Positions 1 to 7,153 of a stretch of DNA of 32,552 bases are shown here, piece after piece. Source of the DNA: Candidatus Krumholzibacteriia bacterium (GTDB lineage: Bacteria; Krumholzibacteriota; Krumholzibacteriia; JAJRXK01); contig JAOZPE010000005.1 of assembly GCA_029932915.1 (NCBI GenBank), forward strand, positions 73,815 through 106,366, given 5' to 3'. Numbering within the stretch: the stretch's first letter is position 1; the number at the start of each line of letters is the position of its first letter. A program made the position numbers and the translations under genes. The notes beneath the pieces are model-generated. The model was not told the origin of the DNA. It searched no databases and saw nothing but the letters and a program-made list of their open reading frames with translations.

Positions 1-302
1 TGGGACGGGTCGGAGTGGCGGCGCAGAGGCCGCATGCGCTCACCCGGGTGCCGCGCGGAGCGACGGTCGATGTGGTCCTGCGCGAACAACACGAGAGCGT
101 GTACTTCCGGATGCCTTCACTGGTGGGCCGCAGCCTGGTCCAGGTGAAGAAGGAAGTGGCCCAGGCCGGCTTCGAACTGCGGCGCATCAGCTATGAGAAG
201 GACACCGAGGTCTTTCCCGGAACCATCTTGAGACAATGGCCCCGGGCGGGGTCGCGCATCGTCCAGGGAGGCGGTATTGAGCTGGTGGCGTCGAGCCGAT
301 AA
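1..302 (+). CDS. PASTA-domain protein, C-terminal fragment
   Basis: The reading frame is open from the left edge (first full codon at base 3) to the TAA at 300-302, so the N-terminus lies outside the window. The visible part shows the end of one PASTA repeat (VPRGATVDVVLREQ) and one complete PASTA repeat from about MPSLVGRSL to the C-terminal GGIELVAS, with the typical G-x-V-x-x-Q-x-P-x-A-G motif near its end (GTILRQWPRAGS). PASTA repeats bind muropeptides or beta-lactams in Ser/Thr kinases and PBPs, but short non-kinase PASTA proteins also occur beside rpe. With only this tail visible I cannot tell which kind it is. The frame overlaps the TTG start of rpe by 26 nt, so the two are probably translated in a coupled way. 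Confidence 0.8.
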   Translation, partial: GRVGVAAQRPHALTRVPRGATVDVVLREQHESVYFRMPSLVGRSLVQVKKEVAQAGFELRRISYEKDTEVFPGTILRQWPRAGSRIVQGGGIELVASSR

Positions 303-975
303 TCCCCGGCCGGTGGCGGTGGCCCCATCGCTGCTGTCAGCGGATATCCTCCATCTGCAAGAGGAGATCGAGGCCGTCGATGCGGCTGGCGCCGATCTGC
401 TGCACCTGGACATCATGGACGGCCACTTCGTGGACAACCTCAGCTATGGTCCGCACGTGGCCGCGGCCGTCAGCGCCGCGAGCTCCCTGCCGGTGGACTG
501 TCACCTGATGGTCGACGATCCGGCCACCTATGCTCCTCGCTTCGTCCAGGCCGGAGCCCGCTGCGTGAGTTTCCACCTCGAGGTGGAGGTGGATCACCGC
601 GCCCTGCTCGAGGAGATCCGCCGCAGTGGGGCCCGAGCCGGGCTGGTGATCAACCCTTCCACCGCCCTGGACGAGAAGCTCCACCGGCCGCTCCTGAGCT
701 CCTGCGATCTCTTCCTGGTGATGTCGGTCCACCCCGGATACGGCGGCCAGCCCTTCGACGGCAGCGTACTGGGCAAGCTCGAACGCCTGCGCCAGTGGCG
801 GGAGCAGGACGGTCTGGACCTCGCCCTGGAGATCGACGGGGGCATCGACGAGCGGACCGCGCCGCGGGCGGTCGCCGCCGGGGCGGACATCCTCGTCAGC
901 GGTTCGGCCTTCTTCAGGCAGAAGGACTACGGGGAGATGGTGCGCCGTCTGCGGGGGGACTGGTCCGGAAGCTGA
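277..975 (+). CDS. rpe: Ribulose-phosphate 3-epimerase
   Basis: Interconverts ribulose-5-phosphate and xylulose-5-phosphate in the pentose phosphate and Calvin pathways; a cytosolic TIM barrel. The protein shows the family hallmarks: APSLLSADIL at the N-terminus, the metal/catalytic segment LHLDIMDGHFVDN (H-x-D), CHLMVDDP with the second His, MSVHPGYGGQPF, and EIDGGID with the catalytic Asp. Its 232 residues are close to the usual 220-230. The TTG at 277 is chosen because GGGAGG sits at 266-271, 5 nt upstream. GTG codons at 313 or 319 would give the more canonical N-terminus VAVAPSLLSAD and remain alternatives. The start lies inside the preceding PASTA gene, suggesting one operon. Confidence 0.95.
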   Translation: MSWWRRADNPRPVAVAPSLLSADILHLQEEIEAVDAAGADLLHLDIMDGHFVDNLSYGPHVAAAVSAASSLPVDCHLMVDDPATYAPRFVQAGARCVSFHLEVEVDHRALLEEIRRSGARAGLVINPSTALDEKLHRPLLSSCDLFLVMSVHPGYGGQPFDGSVLGKLERLRQWREQDGLDLALEIDGGIDERTAPRAVAAGADILVSGSAFFRQKDYGEMVRRLRGDWSGS

Positions 976-1108
976 CTGCTGAAGCGGCCCTTCGGGAAGC
1001 CTCGCCGGGAATGCCGGGGCCTTCGCCGAAAGGCCGGTGGGCAGACCGTGGACGGGAAGGAGGCCGCACAGCCGCCTTTTTCCCGGGGAATGCGGCCGGG
1101 GGCTCACC

Positions 1109-1137
1109 TTGCGCCGGGCCGGGCCAGCTGCTATCCT
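1109..1137 (+). promoter_or_regulatory. Candidate sigma70-type promoter of the ffh operon
   Basis: TTGCGC at 1109-1114 and TATCCT at 1132-1137 are separated by 17 nt, in the 224-nt gap between rpe and ffh. Transcription would start near 1144, leaving a ~56-nt leader that contains the hairpin at 1160-1186. Confidence 0.45.
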
Positions 1138-1159
1138 GCTACGCTGATTCGCTTTGCCC

Positions 1160-1186
1160 ACGCCGCTCGGCGGCGGGGCGTTTTTT
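1160..1186 (+). terminator. Terminator-like hairpin with T6 tract in the ffh leader
   Basis: The sequence 1160-1166 can pair with 1173-1181 (7 bp with a 2-nt bulge, loop 1167-1172) and is followed directly by six T (1181-1186). An alternative 5-bp GC stem, 61-65 with 71-75 of the same block, is also possible. It may end rpe transcription. Because a promoter candidate lies upstream and the ffh start only 14 nt downstream, it may instead attenuate the ffh operon. Confidence 0.5.
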
Positions 1187-1199
1187 CGGCGGGATGGCC

Positions 1200-2534
1200 A
1201 TGTTCCAGGACCTTCAGGAAAAACTCGAAGGCGTGTTCCGCGGGCTCTCCGGAAAGGGGAAGCTCAGCGAGGAGAACATGACCGAGGGTCTGCGGGAGAT
1301 CCGCCGTGCCCTGCTGTCCGCCGACGTGGAGGTCGGCGTGGCCAAGGCCTTCGTCGCCCGGGTGCGGGAGAAGGCCATGGGGGCCGAGGTCCTCAAGAGC
1401 CTGACCCCGGGCCAGCAGTTGGTGAAGATCGTCCACGAGGAGTTGGTCACCCTGCTCGGTGGACAGGCCGAAGCCCTGCGCCTGGAGGGAACGCCTCCGG
1501 CCGGGGTCCTGGTGATGGGCCTGCAGGGCAGCGGCAAGACCACCTTCAGCGCCAAGCTGGCCCTGCACCTGAAGTCGAAGGGCCGCCGCCCCCTGCTGGT
1601 CGCCTGCGATCTGCAGCGCCCGGCGGCCATCGAGCAACTCGAGGTGCTCGGCCGCGAGGTCGAGGTGCCGGTGTACGCGCGGCGGGACACCAAGGATCCG
1701 GTGGAGGTGGTCCAGGGGGCGAAGAGCCATGCCCGGGAGATCCTTTCCGATGTGCTCATCGTCGACACCGCGGGCCGCCTGCAGATCGACGAGGAGCTCA
1801 TGGCCGAGCTCGAAGCGGTGCGCGAGGCCCTCGATCCCAGCGAACGCCTGCTGGTGCTCGACGCGATGACCGGCCAGGAAGCCGTATCCATCGCGAAGAC
1901 CTTCAGCGAGCGCGGGGAGATCACCGGCTCGGTGTTGACCAAGCTCGACGGCGACGCGCGCGGGGGCGCGGCCCTGAGCCTGGTGGAGGTCACCGGCAAG
2001 CCCATCAAGTTCGCCGGAGTGGGCGAGGGTGTCGGCGATCTGGACGTCTTCCACCCCGACCGTATCGCCGGACGCATCCTGGGCATGGGGGACATGCTCA
2101 GCCTCATCGAGAAGGCCCAACAGGACATCGATGAGGAAAAGGCCCGCAAGATGGAGGAGAAGCTGCGCAAGCAGCAGTTCGACCTGGCCGATTTCCTCGA
2201 TCAGTTGCGGCAGGTGAAGAAGATGGGTCCGTTGAAGCAGATCCTTGGCCTGATGCCCGGCATGAACGCCAAGGCCCTGCGCAACGCCAAGATCGACGAG
2301 AAGCAGATGGCACGCACCGAGGCCATCATCTCCTCGATGACGCTGGAGGAGCGCCGCCGGCCGGAGATCATCAACGGCAGCCGGCGCAAGAGGATCGCCA
2401 GGGGCAGCGGCACGCAAGTCGCGGACGTGAACCGCCTGCTCAAGCAATTCCGCGACATGAGAAAGATGATGAAGGTCCTGGCCAAGCCGGGATCGATCGA
2501 CCGCCTCGGCAAGGGGATGTTTCCGGGAATGTAG
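1200..2534 (+). CDS. ffh: Signal recognition particle protein Ffh (SRP54)
   Basis: SRP GTPase that binds signal sequences and SRP RNA and docks with FtsY for co-translational membrane insertion. It has an N-terminal helical N domain (MFQDLQEKLEGVFRGL), a G domain with P-loop GLQGSGKTT (residues 107-115), the DTAGRLQID switch and TKLDGDARGGAALS, and a C-terminal M domain with the GPLKQILGLMPGM finger segment and the RNA-binding region around RRKRIARGSG. Length is 444 residues, normal for the family. The start is set at ATG 1200, which follows GGCGGGA at 1188-1194; ATG 1194 (MAMFQ) is an alternative. The frame is open far upstream, but that part does not resemble Ffh. First gene of a conserved translation/SRP operon. 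Confidence 0.96.
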   Translation: MFQDLQEKLEGVFRGLSGKGKLSEENMTEGLREIRRALLSADVEVGVAKAFVARVREKAMGAEVLKSLTPGQQLVKIVHEELVTLLGGQAEALRLEGTPPAGVLVMGLQGSGKTTFSAKLALHLKSKGRRPLLVACDLQRPAAIEQLEVLGREVEVPVYARRDTKDPVEVVQGAKSHAREILSDVLIVDTAGRLQIDEELMAELEAVREALDPSERLLVLDAMTGQEAVSIAKTFSERGEITGSVLTKLDGDARGGAALSLVEVTGKPIKFAGVGEGVGDLDVFHPDRIAGRILGMGDMLSLIEKAQQDIDEEKARKMEEKLRKQQFDLADFLDQLRQVKKMGPLKQILGLMPGMNAKALRNAKIDEKQMARTEAIISSMTLEERRRPEIINGSRRKRIARGSGTQVADVNRLLKQFRDMRKMMKVLAKPGSIDRLGKGMFPGM

Positions 2535-2584
2535 CCCGGACACAAGGAACCTCGCCGCTCGAACCCTTCGAAGGAGGAACCGGC

Positions 2585-3214
2585 ATGCCGGCAACCATTC
2601 GTCTGACCCGCATGGGTCGCAAGAAGCATCCGTTCTATCGTCTCGTCGTCCTCGATTCGCGTGCCCGGCGTGACGGCGCCTACATCGACAAGCTGGGTTA
2701 CTACAATCCCTTCGTCACCCCCTACGAGGTGCAGCTCGACCACGACAAGGCCATCGAGTGGTTGAGCAAGGGCGCCGGGATGAGCGACACCGCGCGCTCG
2801 CTGCTGCGCAACGAGGGTGTGCTCTACCGCTGGCATCTCATGAAGAGCGGTCTCGCCTTGGAGGAGATCGAGGCCAAGGTGGAGGAATACCGCGCCCGCC
2901 ACGGCGCGCGCCTCGAGGGGCGGCGCAAGAACCTGAGCGAGAAGGAAGCCGCTGCCCGCCAGAAGCAGTTGGAGGCCGAGAAGGCCCAGTTGAAGGCCAA
3001 GCAGGCCGCCTCCGAGGGCAAGGAAGGCGGTGGAGAGACCGAGGAGGCTTCTCCGGAGAGCGCGAGCGAAGAGGCCGCGGCGTCCGATGCGCCCACCGAG
3101 GAGAAGGCCGAGGAGAGCAAGGGCGGTGAGGCGGAGGCCGCACCGGAGGAGAAGGCCGAGGAGAAGAAGCCCGAGGCTTCCGAGGACAAGTCCGAGGGCG
3201 GTGACCCGTCGTGA
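2585..3214 (+). CDS. rpsP: 30S ribosomal protein bS16 with long acidic C-terminal tail
   Basis: bS16 is a small-subunit assembly protein. Residues 1-85 match the family: MPATIRLTRMGRKKHPFYR, then ARRDGAYIDKLGYYNP and a SDTARSLLRNEGV-type segment. The start is supported by AAGGAGG at 2571-2577, 7 nt upstream. Normal bS16 is about 80-100 residues; this one has 209. The extra ~120 residues begin with a charged, probably coiled-coil stretch (KVEEYRARHGARLEGRRKNL onward) and continue into a low-complexity Glu/Ala/Lys/Ser tail with repeated EEKAEE-like units. The extension is in frame without interruption. Shorter alanine/glutamate-rich bS16 tails occur in several phyla, and its function here is unknown. 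The TGA overlaps the GTG of khpA (GTGA, 3211-3214). Confidence 0.95.
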   Translation: MPATIRLTRMGRKKHPFYRLVVLDSRARRDGAYIDKLGYYNPFVTPYEVQLDHDKAIEWLSKGAGMSDTARSLLRNEGVLYRWHLMKSGLALEEIEAKVEEYRARHGARLEGRRKNLSEKEAAARQKQLEAEKAQLKAKQAASEGKEGGGETEEASPESASEEAAASDAPTEEKAEESKGGEAEAAPEEKAEEKKPEASEDKSEGGDPS

Positions 3215-3444
3215 AGGAACTCGTCGAGCTCGTGGTGAAGGGCCTGGTGTCCAAGCCCGAGACGGTCGAGGTCACCGAGCATCGCGAGGGAGACCACGTG
3301 CTGCGCTACGAGGTGGCGGTCGACCCCGACGACCGGGGCCATGTCATCGGGCGCCAGGGGGCGACGGTGACCGCCCTGCGTACCCTCGTGGGTGGCGTGG
3401 CGCGCCGCAAGGGCCTGCGGGTGGAGATCGATATCGTCGACTGA
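3211..3444 (+). CDS. khpA: KH-domain RNA-binding protein KhpA (YlqC family)
   Basis: A 77-residue single type II KH domain with the RNA-contacting GxxG loop visible as IGRQGATV. Family members bind RNA with KhpB and influence cell elongation and division in Gram-positives; in many bacteria the gene sits between rpsP and rimM, as here. The GTG start overlaps the rpsP stop as GTGA, which indicates translational coupling. Nothing is truncated. Confidence 0.9.
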   Translation: MKELVELVVKGLVSKPETVEVTEHREGDHVLRYEVAVDPDDRGHVIGRQGATVTALRTLVGGVARRKGLRVEIDIVD

Positions 3445-3454
3445 AGGTGCCGTG

Positions 3455-3988
3455 ATGTACGTGAGCATGGGAGAGCTGGTCAAGGCGGTCGGACTCTCCG
3501 GGGAAGTGAAGTTCCTTCCCGACGGCGACTTTCTCGAAGCGGTGTTCGAGAGTCCCTACCTGCGCCGCCGCCGGGCGGAGGAAGATCCCCGGCCGGTGCG
3601 GATCGAGAGCATGCGGACCAAGGGCGCGACCTGGATCCTCAAGCTCGAGGGCGTCGACGACCGCGACGCGGCCGAGGCGCTGGTGGGGGAGACCCTGGGC
3701 TTCGTGGCCGAGGACTACGACCGGCCCGATTTTCCCCGGCCGCCCCAGCCGCATCCCTTCGTCTATCACGGCCTGCGGGTGGAGACGGTCGAAGGTGAGC
3801 TGGTGGGAACCGTCGAGGGCGTGCTGGTCATGCCGGCGAACCTCGTGCTCGAGGTCCGTCACGGCGAGAGCGAGTATCTCATTCCGGTCATCCCGCCGGT
3901 GATCCGGCGGCTGGATCGAGAGCACGATCTCCTGGTCATCGAGCCGATGCCCGGTCTGCTCGACGACGGGGAGAGGAACGAAGGCTAG
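3455..3988 (+). CDS. rimM: 16S rRNA processing protein RimM
   Basis: Assembly factor for the 30S head that binds uS19. The 177 residues show an N-terminal RimM domain beginning MGELVKAVGLSGEVKF (the G-x-x-x-K-x-x-G-L-x-G-E-V pattern), the segment YDRPDFPRPPQPHPFVYHGLRV at the domain junction, and a C-terminal PRC-barrel with VGTVEGVLVMPANLVLEV and EYLIPVIPPVIRRLD. ATG 3455 follows GAAGGT at 3443-3448; GTG 3452 directly before it is possible. It lies 10 nt after khpA and 6 nt before trmD, in the standard operon order. Confidence 0.93.
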   Translation: MYVSMGELVKAVGLSGEVKFLPDGDFLEAVFESPYLRRRRAEEDPRPVRIESMRTKGATWILKLEGVDDRDAAEALVGETLGFVAEDYDRPDFPRPPQPHPFVYHGLRVETVEGELVGTVEGVLVMPANLVLEVRHGESEYLIPVIPPVIRRLDREHDLLVIEPMPGLLDDGERNEG

Positions 3989-3994
3989 AGCGCG

Positions 3995-4702
3995 GTGCGC
4001 ATCGACATCGTCAGCCTCTTTCCCGCCATGTGCGAGGCGGTCCTTTCCGCCGGGGTGGTGGGAAGGGCACGGGAGGCGGGCCTGGTCGAGGTGGTGTTGA
4101 CCGACCCGCGTCGTTTCAGCACCGACCGCCACGGCACGGTCGATTCCCCGCCCTACGGCGGCGGTGCGGGCATGATCCTGCAGGCGCCGCCCTTCGTGCG
4201 GGCGGTCGAGTCGGTGCGCCGCAGCGGCGCGCCGGTGATCCTGATGAGCCCCGCCGGGCGGCCTTTCACCCAGGCGGTGGCCCAGGAGTTGAGCGGGCAC
4301 GAGCAGATCGTGCTGGTCTGCGGCCGCTACAAGGGATTCGACGAGCGGATCCGCGAGCTGGTGGCCACCGATGAGATCTCCCTGGGGGACTTCGTGCTCT
4401 CCGGGGGGGAGATCGCCGCGCTGGCCGTGACCGACGCGGTGGTCCGCAGGATTCCCGGAACGCTGGGCGACCTCGACTCGGCCGACAGCGATTCCTTCAG
4501 CCATGGGCGTCGGGGACTTCTCGACGCCGCGTGGTACACTCGGCCGCCGGAATATCGCGGCCTCACGGTGCCGGAGGTGCTACTTTCCGGCGATCATGCC
4601 GCCATCGACCGGTGGCGCGAGCAGAGCAGCCTGGACCGCACACGGGCCAGGCGCCCCGATCTTCTGGACGAACCCGATGGGCCGTCCGGCAGCAGGAGGT
4701 AA
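3995..4702 (+). CDS. trmD: tRNA (guanine-N1-)-methyltransferase TrmD
   Basis: Makes m1G37 in tRNAs using S-adenosylmethionine, preventing +1 frameshifts. The SPOUT fold is shown by [10 protein letters not shown] near residue 50, the knot segment [28 protein letters not shown], the DSF catalytic segment ([13 protein letters not shown]), and [28 protein letters not shown]. Its 235 residues match the family. The GTG start at 3995 lies 6 nt after rimM. One feature stands out: the usual GRYEG is GRYKG here. I recall HYKG/RYKG variants in Bacteroidetes-type TrmD, so this is probably lineage-specific rather than damaging. The last 13 nt contain the Shine-Dalgarno site of rplS. Confidence 0.95.
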   Translation: MRIDIVSLFPAMCEAVLSAGVVGRAREAGLVEVVLTDPRRFSTDRHGTVDSPPYGGGAGMILQAPPFVRAVESVRRSGAPVILMSPAGRPFTQAVAQELSGHEQIVLVCGRYKGFDERIRELVATDEISLGDFVLSGGEIAALAVTDAVVRRIPGTLGDLDSADSDSFSHGRRGLLDAAWYTRPPEYRGLTVPEVLLSGDHAAIDRWREQSSLDRTRARRPDLLDEPDGPSGSRR

Positions 4703-4707
4703 GAGCC

Positions 4708-5082
4708 TTGAGCATCATGGACGGAATCCGGAGGCAGGGCCTCAGGGACGAGACCCCGGTCTTCGGAGTGGGCGACACGCTGAAGGTCCACGTGCGCGTG
4801 CGCGAAGGCCAGAAGACCCGTACCCAGATCTTCCAGGGGACAGTCATCGCGCGCAGTGGAAGCGGTATCGAGGAGAGCTTCACCGTGCGCAAGGTCAGCT
4901 CGGGCATTCCCATCGAGCGTATCTTTCCGGTGCACGGTCCGAACGTGCAGCGCATCGAGGTGTTGAAGCGGGGCCGCGTCCGTCGCGCGAAGCTGAACTA
5001 CCTGAAGGAGCGCATCGGCAAGAAGGCCCGGATCGCCGAGAAGCGCCCGCACAAGAAGGACACGGAAAAGGCCAAGAGTTGA
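4708..5082 (+). CDS. rplS: 50S ribosomal protein bL19
   Basis: Large-subunit protein at the subunit interface. The sequence matches bL19: F[30 protein letters not shown], then the central segment with [18 protein letters not shown] and [26 protein letters not shown]. The start is taken as TTG 4708 because AGGAGGT (4694-4700) lies 7 nt upstream. ATG 4717 would leave a 16-nt spacer and is less likely. That gives 124 residues, normal for bL19. The TGA at 5080-5082 overlaps the TTG of rnhB. Confidence 0.94.
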   Translation: MSIMDGIRRQGLRDETPVFGVGDTLKVHVRVREGQKTRTQIFQGTVIARSGSGIEESFTVRKVSSGIPIERIFPVHGPNVQRIEVLKRGRVRRAKLNYLKERIGKKARIAEKRPHKKDTEKAKS

Positions 5083-5729
5083 TCTCCCGTCTGGCTCGCC
5101 TCGACCGGCGGATCGCCCGCCGCTGCGGCGCCGCCCGGCTGGCCGGGGTCGACGAGGTGGGGAGGGGGTGCCTGGCCGGTCCAGTGGTGGTGGCCGCGGT
5201 GGCCTTTCCCGCCGGTTTCGACCTGCCCGGCGTGGGCGATTCGAAGCGCCTGAGCCGGGGCGCGCGCGAGCGCTTGTTTCCGCGCATCCTCGAGTCCGCC
5301 GACTGGGCGGCCATCTGCGTCTCGGCCGAGGAGGTCGACCGGCGCAACGTCCTGGCCGCCTCGCTGTGGGGCATGGAACGGGCGGTCTCGCGCCTGCGCC
5401 ATCCTCCCGATCTGGTGCTGGTCGACGGCAACCGCCTTCCCCCGGGACTGGTTTCGCGCGGCATGGCCGTCGTCAAGGGCGACGGGCGCAGCCAGTCCAT
5501 CGCGGCTGCGAGCATCGTGGCGAAGGTGCTGCGCGACGGCATCATGCGCCGTTGGGATCGCCACTATCCCGGCTATGGCTTCGCGCGCAACGTGGGCTAT
5601 CCCACCCGCGAACATCAGGAGGCCCTGCGCCGGCTGGGTCCCTGCCCGCTGCACCGGCACAGCTTCGCCCCGGTGGCCGCGGTCCTCTCCCGGCTTCCCC
5701 TGCAGGAAGACTCCGCGGCGGCGCGCTAG
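5079..5729 (+). CDS. rnhB: Ribonuclease HII
   Basis: Cleaves RNA in RNA/DNA hybrids and starts ribonucleotide excision repair. The 216 residues contain the RNase HII signature [15 protein letters not shown] with the metal-binding D25-E26, DSKRLS, the LVDGN aspartate, and [14 protein letters not shown] with the final acidic residue. The C-terminus ends with the typical HR-x-SF-x-P-V segment ([12 protein letters not shown]). The start is placed at TTG 5079, overlapping the rplS stop (TTGA). The frame is open further upstream across trmD and rplS, but that part shows no RNase HII similarity. Same operon as rplS. Confidence 0.93.
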   Translation: MISRLARLDRRIARRCGAARLAGVDEVGRGCLAGPVVVAAVAFPAGFDLPGVGDSKRLSRGARERLFPRILESADWAAICVSAEEVDRRNVLAASLWGMERAVSRLRHPPDLVLVDGNRLPPGLVSRGMAVVKGDGRSQSIAAASIVAKVLRDGIMRRWDRHYPGYGFARNVGYPTREHQEALRRLGPCPLHRHSFAPVAAVLSRLPLQEDSAAAR

Positions 5730-5775
5730 AACTTGCGCCTGTGACCTTTTCGATTTCCCGCCTCCTTCCCGCATC

Positions 5776-6153
5776 ATGGACACCCGACAGTCGAAGGCCG
5801 CCCGAAGAGGTGCTCTGGCCCAGGAGATGGCCGCGTCGTATCTGCGGCTGCGAGGCCTCGAGATCCTCGATCACAACCGCCGCGCCCAGGGAGGGGAGAT
5901 CGATCTTCTCGCCCGCGAGGGCCGCTGCCTGGTCTTCGTGGAGGTGCGCCTTCGCGGGGAAAGAGCGTGGACCACTGCCTCTGCCTCGATCGATACGCGC
6001 AAACGCCAGCGATTGAGGAGCTGTGCCCGCGGCCTGCTGGCTGGCCGCGACGATCTGCGTTGGCCCGCCCGCGAGTTGCGTTTCGACGTGGTGGCGATCG
6101 ATCTGGAGGAGGGTGGATGCCGGCTCGAGCACCTTCGAGGCGTCGAGATCTGA
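5776..6153 (+). CDS. yraN: UPF0102 (YraN) family endonuclease-fold protein
   Basis: A 125-residue protein of the YraN/UPF0102 family, a small restriction-endonuclease-like fold often encoded after rnhB. Visible family features are the RRGALAQEMAASYLRLRGLEIL N-terminal helix (GxxAEexAxxyL-type), the NRRAQGGEIDLLAREGRCLVFVEVR core corresponding to the PD-(D/E)xK-like E..D..ExK pattern (with R in place of K), and the terminal LRFDVVAID strand. Biochemical function in the family is poorly defined. It lies 46 nt after rnhB and is probably the last gene of the ffh operon. The sequence downstream is AT-richer and belongs to a different module. Confidence 0.88.
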   Translation: MDTRQSKAARRGALAQEMAASYLRLRGLEILDHNRRAQGGEIDLLAREGRCLVFVEVRLRGERAWTTASASIDTRKRQRLRSCARGLLAGRDDLRWPARELRFDVVAIDLEEGGCRLEHLRGVEI

Positions 6154-6211
6154 TTGGCGCAGACCGGTCGAGCTGGCGATCGGCAAATAGAGGACGGCAC
6201 GCGCCGAAGAT

Positions 6212-6224
6212 GTATATATCATAC
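6212..6224. promoter_or_regulatory. Imperfect palindrome GTAT-N5-ATAC upstream of abiE promoter
   Basis: Bases 6212-6224 read GTATATATCATAC, with GTAT/ATAC half-sites, 9 nt before the -35 box of the abiE promoter. AbiEi antitoxins are known to repress their own operon by binding inverted repeats near the promoter, so this is a candidate operator. No second copy was recognised, and AT-rich DNA gives such matches by chance. Confidence 0.3.
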
Positions 6225-6233
6225 GGTAAACCT

Positions 6234-6262
6234 TTGACAGAGTCCAAGGAATGCAATAGATT
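6234..6262 (+). promoter_or_regulatory. Strong sigma70-type promoter of the abiE operon
   Basis: A perfect TTGACA at 6234-6239, 17-nt spacer and TAGATT at 6257-6262. Predicted transcription start is near 6269, giving a ~45-nt leader before the abiEi ATG. The surrounding 150 bp are clearly AT-richer than the host genes. Confidence 0.75.
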
Positions 6263-6313
6263 ATCGAACACGCCCGAGGTGCCTTCCGAGATGGGAACAC
6301 TGGGGTCCATCCA

Positions 6314-7153
6314 ATGAATGCCGAACAGAATCTCAAGAGGTCCCATGTGGGAGTCGAACTCGTTCGGCTTCTGGCGGCCGAAGGAAACCGGATCTTCTCG
6401 ACCGATCGTGCCCGGGAGTTGGCGCCCCAGGTCGGTCTCAAGGGCGACTATCTCTGGGAAGCCCTTCACCATCTCCGCAGGACCGGCTGGATCATTTCCC
6501 TTCGCCGGGGTCTGTACGCTCTCTCGCCCACGGTCCCCGGCGTCGCGCCGGTCCACGAGTTCGAGATCGCCATGGCCCTGATCGACCCGGCTGCCATCTC
6601 CCATTGGTCAGCCCTGCACTTTCACGGCCTGACGGAACAGCTTCCTCGGCAGGTCTTCGTTCTGACGACCAGCGGTACTTCGGTTCCTCGCAGGCGGGGT
6701 ACCAAGACACAGCGATCCCACAGCGGTTACCGGGTGGGGGACACGTCCTATCGCTTCATCCAGGTGAAACCGCAGCGCTATTTCGGGCTGGAGAAGGTAT
6801 GGATTGGCGAAGCCCGTGTGACGGTCACCGATCCCGAGAGAACCTTGCTCGATGCCCTGGCCATGCCCCAATACTGCGGCGATTTCGCGGAGGTTCTTCA
6901 CGCCTTCAATTTGAGGAGATCCTCCCTCGATCTCGAGCGGATCATCCGATACGCACTCAAACTCGACGCATCCACCGTCAAGCGTCTCGGCTGGGTGCTT
7001 GAGCATCAAGGAGTGCCGTCCTCACGCCTCGAAGACCTCGCCCAGGTTCCGATCAAGGGCTATCGGAAGCTCGATCCAACGGGTCCGGCCAAGGGTCCTT
7101 GTCATCGGAGGTGGATGATCCAGGAGAATCTCCCCGGCAGGATATCGTCATGA
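6314..7153 (+). CDS. abiEi: AbiEi-type antitoxin (type IV TA), transcriptional regulator
   Basis: A 279-residue protein of the AbiEi antitoxin family. The N-terminal ~75 residues form a winged-helix (STDRARELAPQVGLKGDYLWEALHHLRRTGWI then SLRRGLYALSP, the typical 'recognition helix plus G-x-Y wing'). The rest is the AbiEi C-terminal domain with ISHWSALHFHGLTEQLP and VTVTDPERTLLDALAMPQYCGDFAEV, both typical of the family. In characterised AbiE systems the antitoxin blocks the toxin without contacting it and represses its own promoter. The ATG 6314 has no clear purine-rich Shine-Dalgarno site. The stop TGA overlaps the toxin ATG (ATGA, 7150-7153). Codons are visibly less GC-rich than in neighbouring operons. 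Confidence 0.85.
   Translation: MNAEQNLKRSHVGVELVRLLAAEGNRIFSTDRARELAPQVGLKGDYLWEALHHLRRTGWIISLRRGLYALSPTVPGVAPVHEFEIAMALIDPAAISHWSALHFHGLTEQLPRQVFVLTTSGTSVPRRRGTKTQRSHSGYRVGDTSYRFIQVKPQRYFGLEKVWIGEARVTVTDPERTLLDALAMPQYCGDFAEVLHAFNLRRSSLDLERIIRYALKLDASTVKRLGWVLEHQGVPSSRLEDLAQVPIKGYRKLDPTGPAKGPCHRRWMIQENLPGRISS

Noticed and set aside
795-1199. Upstream extension of the ffh frame
   Set aside because: It overlaps rpe and crosses the promoter and hairpin; the residues do not resemble Ffh, whose normal start fits ATG 1200.
7099-7149. Longer AbiEii start at TTG 7099
   Set aside because: The ATG at 7150 overlaps the antitoxin stop as ATGA, as in other AbiE operons; the 17 extra residues have no family match.
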